This document shows positions 32,801 to 37,691 of a stretch of DNA of 64,000 nt, piece by piece. Source of the stretch: Streptomyces europaeiscabiei (lineage in GTDB: Bacteria > Actinomycetota > Actinomycetes > Streptomycetales > Streptomycetaceae); contig NZ_CP107841.1 in NCBI RefSeq assembly GCF_036346855.1, positions 1,426,001 to 1,490,000 on the forward strand, written 5' to 3'. The position numbers were made by a program, and so were the translations under genes. Each line of letters opens with the position of its first letter. The first letter of the stretch is position 1. Below the pieces are notes generated by a model. That model worked only from the letters and a program-made list of their open reading frames with translations, was not told where the DNA came from and searched no databases.

Positions 32801-33376
32801 TCGGGCCCGTCCGGGAAGGACCGGCAGCCGGTGGTGCTGCGCGGAACGCATCCGCTCGTCAAGGAGCAGGGTCTCGGACTCTTCGACGCGGCATGGGCGG
32901 CCGGGCGCAGTCTCGTGATCGCGTCCCGGCTGGACTTCGCCCAACTGACCGCCGACGCGGAGACCGGCGACGCGGCCTCCGTGCTGCGGGCTCTCGTGCC
33001 CGTCGGCACCCGCCGCACGGCCCGGGACACCCCGGCGGAGAACACGGACCTCCGGCAGCGGCTGGCGGCGATGAGCAGGGCGGAGCGGGAGACGGTGGTG
33101 ACCGACCTCGTACGGGACCGGGCGGGTGCCGTCCTCGGGCACACCGCACCGGGCAGCGTGGCCGCGGACGCCCCGCTGAAGAACCTCGGATTCGACTCGC
33201 TCACCGCTCTGCAACTGCGCACGGCCCTCGTCGAGGCGACCGGGCTGAGGCTGTCGGCGAGTGTGGCGTTCGAGTTCGACACACCGGTGGACCTCGCGGA
33301 GCACTTGATCGAGCGGATCCTTGCCTCCGCATCTTCAACTCTCGGCGGAATCGAAAGGCCCTCGGATGAGAATTGA
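20837..33376 (+). CDS. Modular type I PKS with CoA-ligase-like loading domain, ACP and two modules
   Basis: Predicted 4179 residues. The GTG at 20837 is chosen because GGAAG stands 7 nt upstream and translation goes straight into the adenylating fold; an in-frame start 78 nt upstream lacks such support. Order: adenylate-forming domain (P-loop YTSGTTGRPKG from 176, catalytic Lys507 in STGKTARRRL), ACP (Ser593, GFTSL), module 1 KS (Cys829)-AT (Ser1286, YASH 1384)-DH (His1588, Asp1758)-KR (LDD 2139, Tyr2196)-ACP (Ser2362), module 2 KS (Cys2597)-AT (Ser3050, YASH 3148)-DH-like remnant-KR (TDD 3896, Tyr3953)-ACP (Ser4121). Both ATs are methylmalonyl type. Module 1 should give a 2-methyl-2-enoyl unit and module 2 a 3-hydroxy-2-methyl unit. 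The starter acid is unknown. There is no thioesterase or obvious docking tail; the 3' end overlaps the KASIII-like gene by 11 nt. Confidence 0.95.
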   Translation: MTEEPSVALVRPLHQILTDHASQRADERAFQDSRRSVTYGALERRTRFLAGHLAALGVGRGDRVLLRMGNRVEMVESYLAVTRAGAVGVPVDPRSSDTELAHHLADSGARTVISGAAQIPQVVRTVRSSGLDCGLIVVGAAEPMAGATDFEHLAVTAPPADARDDLDLDETAWILYTSGTTGRPKGVVTTQRKSLWATAACTGPILGLSPTDRLVWPMPLYHAASHNIGVLATLAVGACAHIMEGSAPDEIMETVRSQQASFLVGSPTTYHRMVDLARERGLELPELRVCMAAGSACPPALHEAFEDTFGIRLLDSYGSSETGGAITTQAPTGPRVMGTCGTPLPGLTLRLTDPQTGEEVAAGQEGEIWVHSPATMTGYHNDPEATRAVLVDGWYRTGDLGRQDPAGLLTITGRVKELIVRGGENIHPAEVERVLAGVPGVAEAAVAGKPHAVLGEVPVAYLVPGPDGPGGIDARKLLETCRRELSYFKVPDEFHIVDGIPRTSTGKTARRRLAELPGTLLVVNPSVNVRPDLAAESPTGTTPAVPPVSAGAGLLTAQHGLLGLVRSVVADVLGLPSEEVTADRPLHELGFTSLSAVTLRDRLSAASGHRLSAAVAYDYPTPQALARYLDGLAQDGSGAEDAEDAEGTAVTGQSDEPIAIVAMGCRLPGGTRTPKDLWDLLMAGTDAVGPLPDDRGWDLDRLLDDESRGGGKSSARQGAFLDDAGRFDEAFFGISPREALAMDPQQRLLLETAWETFERAGIDPVSLKGSRTGVFAGVMHGGYGPGLHERAPENLEGYLGNGSAVSVASGRISYTLGLLGPAITVDTACSSSLVAIHLAAQSLRQGECSLALAGGATVMSTPGALVEFSRQGALSADGRCRAFAAGANGTGFAEGVGLVLLERLSDARRLGHPVLAVVRGSAVNQDGASNGLTAPNGPAQQRVIRTALAQAGLTPADITAVEAHGTGTTLGDPIEAQALLATYGQDRPAGNPLLLGSVKSNIGHTQAAAGVAGVIKMVMAMSHDTLPRTLHIDAPSPHVDWHTDRLQLLTESQPWPRTGTPRRAGVSSFGASGTNAHLILEEAPPEHVLAAAPQTPDTMLPMLLSGRGEGALRAQAERVADFLERHPDLPTDTAARMLAGTRTMFEHRAAITGNNRTELITRLRTLADTDADTQTDPDTETGVIRGTGRPLGNPALIFPGQGAQWPTMAVKLLDDNGPFAQRLQECRQALQPFVDWDLFAVLRGEPDQPDFNRVDVVQPALWAVMVSLAAQWHATGIHPAAVIGHSQGEIAAATVSGALTLSDGARVVALRSQLITHIAGNGGMTSLALPRDEAETIATHLGLEIAAVNSPASTVLSGPAQALDQLATWCEEHQTRFRRVPVDYASHSSHVEAIRDQLLQALAPVTPRTGELPFYSSLTGGPVDGTELDADYWYQNLRHTVDYQTATHTLAQTGITAYIEVSPHPVLTLPTQETLQTLDHPTEEPAVLATLHRDHGDTHDFTHALTTAWTHGITLRPTTPPIHPNLPTYPFQGTHHWLNTPSGGDPQSFGLRPVVHPLLGAAIHRADEEGVVFTGRVSTATHPWLADHVVRGSVLFPGTAFVEAAIRAGDEVGTPCLEELVLEAPLVVAAQQTVSLQVTVGAPDGSGRRAVSVHSAPQSGAESTADPLWSRHASGFLVPALPDDTDAAEALATWPPQGAEAVPVADAYERMAHAGYGYGPAFRGLRAVWRRNAEVFAEITLPEGERTDDWGLHPALLDAALHPDVLGEVDKDESQPLSLPFSWRGVRLHASGATTLRVRLTWPEPEGVALLAVDPAGAPVVSVTTLSTRPMGEGTASAADETVRQMLLHTQWKPVTTPPVPQPAGRWLAVGPDAARFASVLTDAGFDAHGVPDLAADTMGPAPDTLLLLCDRPGPEAADTAVAARARVQAALAQVQRWLREERYEATRLVLATRGAMAADPASGVADLAGAPVWGLARTVQAEHPGRLVLIDLDPEADSPAGAADVAGLRAAVASGEPQTAVRAGLVLVPRLTRAADLAFGEPRTLDPEGVTLVTGGTTGLGRLVARHMVATHGARHLLLLSRSGPTAEGSADLIDELAALGASVTVEACDVADRDALATVLGGLDRPLTAVVHSAGVLDDGTVSGLSPEQVDAVLRPKVDAALHLHDLTRDADLTHFVLFSSVAGTLGGVGQANYAAANAFLDALAEHRRSLGLPATAVAWGLWEDGGLTEHLGATDRVRIARNGVRPLAADQGLALLDAAVARRGAAFVAARFDHAALRRRSGGVPTLLSGLVRAVTRRTAAGEAGDAGDAGAWLAGLSSQEAERALLDVVRRHAAAVLGHESPQAVRADSAFKDVGFDSLSAVELRNRLNTATGLRLAPTVVFDYPTPQVLAEHLAESRDGVTAAAAAVPTLRASGTTDADPIAIVAMGCRLPGGVAGPEDLWELLRSGTDAIGEFPTDRGWDLDTLYDPDPDKPGTSYSLNGGFLEGAGRFDEAFFGISPREALTMDPQQRLLLETAWETFERAGIDPTSLGNSTAGVFVGAIAQEYGSTLLHEAPEGLDGMLLTGNATSVISGRLSYLLGLLGPAITVDTACSSSLVAIHLAAQSLRQGECSLALAGGATVIATPGTFTAFSRQRALSSDGRCRAFAAGANGTGFAEGVGLVLLERLSDARRLGHPVLAVVRGSAVNQDGASNGLTAPNGPAQQRVIRTALAQAGLTPADITAVEAHGTGTTLGDPIEAQALLATYGQDRPAGEPLLLGSVKSNIGHTQAAAGVAGVIKMVMAMSHDTLPRTLHIDAPSPHVDWDTGQARLLTENEPWPRTGTPRRAGVSSFGISGTNAHLILEEAPPEHVPTAAPQTPDTMLPMLLSGRGEGALRAQAERVADFLERHPDLPTDTAARMLAGTRTMFEHRAAITGNNRTELITRLRTLADTNTDPDTETGVIRGTGRPLGNPALIFPGQGAQWPTMAVKLLDDNGPFAQRLQECRQALQPFVDWDLFAVLRGEPDQPDFNRVDVVQPALWAVMVSLAAQWHATGIHPAAVIGHSQGEIAAATVSGALTLSDGARVVALRSQLITHIAGNGGMTSLALPRDEAETIATHLGLEIAAVNSPASTVLSGPAQALDQLATWCEEHQTRFRRVPVDYASHSSHVEAIRDQLLQALAPVTPRTGELPFYSSLTGGPVDGTELDADYWYQNLRHTVDYQTATHTLAQTGITAYIEVSPHPVLTLPTQETLQTLDHPTEEPAVLATLHRDHGDTHDFTHALTTAWTHGITLRPTTPPIHPNLPTYPFQGTHHWLNTPSGTSRGASGLGAVPTSHPLLGAAVELPGTETVVFTGRLSAGKPAWPANEGTEGAERELDWLAAELALSAGEQLGRGRLRALTAQAPFVMPASGAVQVRVTVGEGEEPGVRTVLVHSRRGDDVLGLPWTCHATGELVAAAAEPDWDLEAWPPADALPMPEPELRLEYGAVHSAVHGVWRRDSEVFAEISVPDALREEARRFGLHPVLAQALLSLAGMKGVAPETAASWRVRAWGEVSLHASGASILRARVSPGPDGSVSLAAADATGAPVLSVPAVRLEPVAREVLRAADVARQDSVFGVEWTAVDTRANTSDADATWAIVGEDRVRMRSSLMTAGRYTETYPDLAALTAAVEGGRDVPDIVVAPFLEKYGELSGQELVDAVHATTVRALETARAWVNTPVFDRSRLVFLTSGAVPAVAGSDDASPLDLVGAGIWGLIRSAQSEYPDRFVLVDTDLAKPTWRALDRVASSTEPQWTLRGRTARVPRMARLVPGSALPRLDVGLDGTVLITGGTGMLGSAVARHLVTEHGVKDLLLTSRQGPDAPRAAVLEAELTELGARVQVAACDVTDREALAGLLTNRRIGAVVHTAGATDDGILPSLTAERLSKVLRPKVDAVVNLYELVREAGVGQFVLFSSMAGILGGPGQANYAAANTFLDAFAHHMRSRGVAATSIAWGLWAGASSLSGPSGKDRQPVVLRGTHPLVKEQGLGLFDAAWAAGRSLVIASRLDFAQLTADAETGDAASVLRALVPVGTRRTARDTPAENTDLRQRLAAMSRAERETVVTDLVRDRAGAVLGHTAPGSVAADAPLKNLGFDSLTALQLRTALVEATGLRLSASVAFEFDTPVDLAEHLIERILASASSTLGGIERPSDEN
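23465..25465 (+). repeat. KS-AT repeat copy A in the CoA-ligase PKS (GRINS-like)
   Basis: 2001 bp from mid-KS through the whole AT of module 1, near-identical by eye to 28769-30757; the main difference is a 12-bp insertion near 24343-24366 (ADTDADTQTDPD versus ADTNTDPD). The AT part is extremely G-poor on the plus strand. Confidence 0.85.
28769..30757 (+). repeat. KS-AT repeat copy B in the CoA-ligase PKS (GRINS-like)
   Basis: 1989 bp in module 2 matching 23465-25465. The identity stops sharply at the AT-DH boundary, where module 1 has an active DH and module 2 a degenerate one. Confidence 0.85.
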
Positions 33377-34400
33377 CAATGTGTTCATCGACTCGCTCGG
33401 TGTCGTGCTGCACGAGTTCGAGCCCGTCGAGCGGGCTGTGGCCCAGGGGCTGATCAGCCAGGAGACCGTGGACGCGAACGGGCTGACCGGGACCCACCTG
33501 GCGCACGACATTCCGGCCGTGGAACTCGCGGTCTCCGCCGCGCGCGTCGCCATGGAGCGGTCGAAGCTGCAACTGGAAGACATCACGGACCACGTGCACA
33601 GCGGTGTGTATTACCAGGGCCCTCAAGGCTCCTATCCACCGGGATACATCCTGCGCGAGCTGGAGGTGGAGCCGGTCTCGTCGCTGTACCTGCGTCAGGG
33701 CTGCAACGGCATGCTGGGTGCCCTGGAGGTGGCGGTCGGCCAGATGACGGGCGCCGCCCAGGCGGAGACCGTACTGCTCACGTCGGGTGAGAACTTCACC
33801 GCCACGGGCCTGAACCGTTACTCGGGACTCGGCCAGGCGTACTTCCTCGCTGACGGCGGCGCCGCGGCCCTGATCAGCGCGGACGAAGGTTTCGCGCAGA
33901 TCAGGTCGCTGAGCTCGGGCATCCTGCCGGAGCTGGAGCGGTGGCATCGTGGTGACGGCTCACTGTTGCCGGACGAGGGCCGGGAGAGCGACGGGGACAT
34001 GGCTGAGCGGGCCACTCGCTACAGCGAGACCGAGACCCCGCTCTCCGAGACCCTGGAGAAGCTCACCCTCTTCAATCTCGGCGTCATTCGCCGGGCACTC
34101 GTCGACGCCGACCTGAATGCCGACGACATCGCCAAGGTCGTACCGATCAACATGGATGGCCGGATGATCGAGTACTCGGTCATGATGCCTCTCGGCCTGA
34201 CCATGGACCGCTCCACGTGGGACTTCGGCAGGGGCATCGGGCATGTGGGCGGCGCCGACGTGTTCATCACCCTGGAGCACCTGGTCCGTACGCGCGAGGT
34301 GGCTCCCGGTGACCACGTACTGTTGATCTCCCAGGGCCCGGGCTGGATGTGCACGGCCTGTGTCGTCACCCTCGTCGACCTTCCCACCTGGGCGATATGA
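33366..34400 (+). CDS. KASIII-like (CerJ/DpsC-type) acyltransferase
   Basis: 344 residues of FabH fold. The Cys nucleophile is kept (Cys113 in RQGCNGM), but the FabH HQAN motif is replaced by PINMDG (about 260-265), so the standard Cys-His-Asn triad is absent. Instead His293 and Asp298 (GHVGGAD) have the same spacing as the His/Asp reported for the DpsC group, which with CerJ and ChlB3 moves acyl groups from carrier proteins instead of condensing. The ATG at 33366 lies inside the end of the upstream PKS gene (11-nt overlap), so the two are translationally coupled. The likely job is to take the short chain off the last ACP of that thioesterase-free PKS and put it on a sugar, a hydroxyl group or another carrier. 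The acceptor is inference. Confidence 0.88.
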   Translation: MRIDNVFIDSLGVVLHEFEPVERAVAQGLISQETVDANGLTGTHLAHDIPAVELAVSAARVAMERSKLQLEDITDHVHSGVYYQGPQGSYPPGYILRELEVEPVSSLYLRQGCNGMLGALEVAVGQMTGAAQAETVLLTSGENFTATGLNRYSGLGQAYFLADGGAAALISADEGFAQIRSLSSGILPELERWHRGDGSLLPDEGRESDGDMAERATRYSETETPLSETLEKLTLFNLGVIRRALVDADLNADDIAKVVPINMDGRMIEYSVMMPLGLTMDRSTWDFGRGIGHVGGADVFITLEHLVRTREVAPGDHVLLISQGPGWMCTACVVTLVDLPTWAI

Positions 34401-34707
34401 CGTCTCTCCGCCACCGCAGGATCGTCTTCGACACGTCGAGGTCGCCGGTGGCGGCGGTGCAGGACACGGCAGGCGGTGAGCACACGGATGCCCTCGCACT
34501 CAATGGGCCAGGAGATCCGCGGCTCTCGGATTCGATGACGAGAGACGCCACGTCCCCGGACAAACCCAACCAGGGTCTCCCCGAACCTCTGCAGGAAGCC
34601 CCGGCCGAGGACGAGAGCCGACCGGAACGAGATGTCGGCGTGGGCAGGTCGTGCGGGCGCCGCGCCGGCTCCGGGGCGGCTCGTCGACGGCCTACGGAAG
34701 CGGGCCC

Positions 34708-34737
34708 GGTGCCGGGGCGGGCTGTCGCCCCGGCACC
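34708..34737. terminator. Bidirectional hairpin between convergent KASIII-like and TPR genes
   Basis: Perfect 12-bp stem GGTGCCGGGGCG / CGCCCCGGCACC with a 6-nt loop, 6 nt beyond the TPR stop codon and 307 nt past the KASIII-like stop. It marks the right border of the polyketide transcription unit. The rest of the 343-nt gap contains no supportable gene. Confidence 0.6.
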
Positions 34738-34743
34738 GCCGCG

Positions 34744-37689
34744 TCACTCCTCGTCGCGCAGCTGGGCCGCGAGGGAGATCAGCGGCTCGGTCTCCTCGGT
34801 GTGGCCCAGGGCGGTCAGCCGGGAGACCGCCGCGTCGAGGCGGGTGAGGGCGGGGGCGGGGCGTTCCAGGTAGAGGCCCTCCACGGCGCCCGCGAGGCGG
34901 ACGCACTCGGCCCATTCTCCGGCGCGGTCGTCGTCCCGTCCGGGCTCGCCGAGCAGCGCGAGGGCCTTCTCCAGGGCCGCCAGGGCGGCCTCGTACTCGC
35001 CGGCGTAGGCGTTGACCCGTCCGTGTTCGTAGGCCAGGGCGGTGTCCAGGGAGTGGCCCTGGGTCTCGTACGCGGCGGCGCGGGCCTCGTCGGCGATCCG
35101 GTCGGCGTCACCCAGGAGGGCGAGGGCGTCGGCCAGGCCGTCGGGGCCCTGCCGCTGGGCCTGGAGCCGGGCGAGTTCGCGCAGGCAGTTGCTGAGCTGC
35201 TCGTAGCGCGGGGCCCGGGCGTGGGCGGCGATCGCCTGGTCCACCACCTCGCGGGCCCGGTCGAACTCGCCGGCCTGGCCGAGAAGTACGGCCGTCTCCG
35301 CGGCGATCATGGCGTGGCTTCCCGGGTCGTCGTCCCAGCCGGCCGACTCGGCCGCGAGGGCGACGAACTCCGCCGTGGCGGCCTTGAGGTCGTCCCCCTC
35401 CTGCAACGCGCGGGCGCGGGTCAGGCGCAGTTGGGCGACGAGCCGGTCGTCCACTTCTCCGGCGGTGACGTCCGGTTCGGCCAGCAGGGAGTCGAGCAGA
35501 GCGATGCAGTCCTCGACGCGGCCCAGGTCGAGGCTGAGCTGGGCCGCGTTGCTGTAGGCGCAGAACGCGTCCGTACGGCTGCCGCGGCGCAGGTCCACCT
35601 CCGCCGAGCGCGTCAGGTGCCGCAGTGCCTCGTCGGGGCGGCCCAGGTGCATGCAGGCCTGGGCCAGATCAGCGTGGAGGCGGCTGGTGCCGACCGCGTC
35701 GGCCGGCCAGTCGGCGGCCAGCCGCAGGCCCTCGGTGAGGTCCGCGTAGGCGCTCTGGGCGTCCCGGAGGCCGAGTTGGAGCCGGCCGCGCAGTCCGAGC
35801 GTGCGGGGCAGGTGCCAGGCGGGGCCGTGCGCCTTCAGCCGGTCGAGGAGGGCGTCGATCTCGGTGACCGCGGTGGGCAGGTCGCCGGAGATGGCGTGGG
35901 TACCGGCCCGCAGCAGCAGCGCGCCGGAGAGCTGCCCCGCGACATCGTGGCGGGTGGCGAACTCCTGCACCAGGTCCACTTCGGCGAGGACCGGCGCGAA
36001 GTGCTCCTCGCTGCCCGAGGTCTGCAGGCGCAGGCCGAGCGTGGTCGCCCGTAGCCGCAGCAGGCGGGCCTCCTGGTAGGGAGCGAGGCCGGTGGTCTCC
36101 TCGTGGAGGCGGACCATGGCGGCGTGGGCTGCGGTCAGGGCGGCGGTCCTCGCCTCGGCCTCGTCGGCGCCCGGCGCGGGGATCTCGGCGGTGGCGAGCA
36201 GGGCGCAGGCGCGGGCGAGCGTCGCGTGGCCCGGCGCCCCGGCGTCGTCGTACAGGGCCGCGGCCTCCTCGTGGAGAGCGGCGGCATCGGCGTACTCGTC
36301 CCTCTCACCGGCCCGGCTCGCCTCTTCGGCCAGCAGGTCCGCGCGCAGTCGTACGAGCGGGCCCACGGCCGGGTCGTCGGGGTGGGTGTGGTCGCGGGCG
36401 GCGACGAGCGTACGCAGTCGCGCCCAGCAGGCGTGTGCGTCCGGGTGCCCCTGCTCCTCCAACTCTCTTGCCCGCAGGATGAGTTCGGGCAACGCGTCAG
36501 GGACGTCTGTGGCCGTTCGGGCGGCGGGCGCGGAGAGCGGGGCGGCAGGGGCCACGTCGTCGAGGGTGCGGGGGCGCAGGGTCAGTTCGAGCGCGTCCAG
36601 CAGCGGAGCGCGGTCGAGCCGGGCCCTGCGACGGTCGGTGTGGGCCGTGGTTCCGTTGCGGGCGTCGAAGCGGGCGGCGAGGTCGTCGGCACGGCCCTTC
36701 ACCTCGGCGCGCAGGCCGGCCACCGTCCAGGTACGGCCCGCGTATCCGGCGGCGGGCAGTTGGTCGTGGCCGAGGAGTGCGACGCGCTGGAGGAGGACTT
36801 CCACGCCGGTGAGGAAGTCGAGTTGGTCCAGCGGTGATTCGACCTCTTCGAACAGGTTCCGGTTCTCGGCGAGCAGTTCCAGGCCGCGTGCCTCGTTGCC
36901 GGTCAGCGCGCAGAACTCCAGGTGCCGGCCGACCTCCCCGGACATCGAGGGGTTGCGGCGGCAGCCGCGGTGGCCGGCGAGGTGCACTTCGCGTGCCCGG
37001 TCGGTCCTTCCGGTGCGCAGCAGGGGCAGCAGTGCGTACGAAAGGGAGCGGGCCGGCTCCTCCTGGCAGGACGACTTCCCGGCCAGGACGGGCTCCCAGG
37101 TGCTCAGCGCCCGCTCGTCGTCGCCCGCGGTGAGGTGGTGCAGGGCGCACTCGCAGATCTCGCAGGCTTCGCAGTCGCTGAGCCGGGTGCGGGTGCGGCC
37201 CGCCCACAGCTCGTAGGCGAGGGTGGTGTCCTCGCCGACGTGGGCGGCGAGCTGGTAGGCCTGTCCGTAGTAGGGCTGAAGGCCGAGTCCGGCCTTCTCG
37301 TAGCGGTCGCGCATCTCCGTCAGCCATTGGCGCAGGCCGGCCAGCGGTATCTCGGGCAGCGCGCGCAGGGCGTTGGACACCCACTTGAACCGCCAGAACA
37401 GCATGTGGCGCAGGCGCTCGTCGAAGACGTCGGGCTGCTCGTCGAAGAGGTTGAGCAGGCGGGCGAAGACGACAGGCGACTTCCGGGGTTCGGAGCCGTA
37501 GGTGTAGGCCTCCTGGAGTTCGAGGAGGGCACGGACCAGGGGGACGGGCTCCGCGAACCGCTCGGCGGCGTCGACGAGTTCCTCGGCGGTGACGGTGCGG
37601 GTGCGGCCGTAGGGGCGCTGGTGGTTCTCCTGGAGCGCCTGGTGCAGTTCGTCGGTGGTCTGGGGATGGGGCACGGGTGCGGTCGGCAT
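34744..37689 (-). CDS. Long TPR-repeat protein paired with HSP90
   Basis: 981 residues, mainly helical repeats of about 34 residues (clear from about 400 to the end, for example AYADLTEGLRLAADWP and ALRHLTRSAEVDL), a TPR scaffold. The ATG at 37689 is 2 nt from the HSP90 stop, so the two are co-transcribed and probably coupled. Near residues 173-181 there is a tight cysteine cluster, CEACEICEC (Cys173, 176, 179, 181), with further Cys/His downstream, suggesting metal binding. No catalytic domain was recognised. In eukaryotes TPR proteins dock on HSP90; bacterial HtpG lacks the MEEVD tail, so a similar partnership here would need another contact surface. Function is unknown. The open frame extends upstream into the HSP90 gene, but those extra residues are a shadow. 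Confidence 0.88.
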   Translation of the reverse strand: MPTAPVPHPQTTDELHQALQENHQRPYGRTRTVTAEELVDAAERFAEPVPLVRALLELQEAYTYGSEPRKSPVVFARLLNLFDEQPDVFDERLRHMLFWRFKWVSNALRALPEIPLAGLRQWLTEMRDRYEKAGLGLQPYYGQAYQLAAHVGEDTTLAYELWAGRTRTRLSDCEACEICECALHHLTAGDDERALSTWEPVLAGKSSCQEEPARSLSYALLPLLRTGRTDRAREVHLAGHRGCRRNPSMSGEVGRHLEFCALTGNEARGLELLAENRNLFEEVESPLDQLDFLTGVEVLLQRVALLGHDQLPAAGYAGRTWTVAGLRAEVKGRADDLAARFDARNGTTAHTDRRRARLDRAPLLDALELTLRPRTLDDVAPAAPLSAPAARTATDVPDALPELILRARELEEQGHPDAHACWARLRTLVAARDHTHPDDPAVGPLVRLRADLLAEEASRAGERDEYADAAALHEEAAALYDDAGAPGHATLARACALLATAEIPAPGADEAEARTAALTAAHAAMVRLHEETTGLAPYQEARLLRLRATTLGLRLQTSGSEEHFAPVLAEVDLVQEFATRHDVAGQLSGALLLRAGTHAISGDLPTAVTEIDALLDRLKAHGPAWHLPRTLGLRGRLQLGLRDAQSAYADLTEGLRLAADWPADAVGTSRLHADLAQACMHLGRPDEALRHLTRSAEVDLRRGSRTDAFCAYSNAAQLSLDLGRVEDCIALLDSLLAEPDVTAGEVDDRLVAQLRLTRARALQEGDDLKAATAEFVALAAESAGWDDDPGSHAMIAAETAVLLGQAGEFDRAREVVDQAIAAHARAPRYEQLSNCLRELARLQAQRQGPDGLADALALLGDADRIADEARAAAYETQGHSLDTALAYEHGRVNAYAGEYEAALAALEKALALLGEPGRDDDRAGEWAECVRLAGAVEGLYLERPAPALTRLDAAVSRLTALGHTEETEPLISLAAQLRDEE

Positions 37690-37691
37690 CG

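Noticed and set aside
34401..34743. Possible small gene after the KASIII-like gene (plus-strand frame from 34349)
   Set aside because: The frame overlaps the KASIII-like coding end and the TPR gene, with no SD or homology; the region holds a terminator hairpin.
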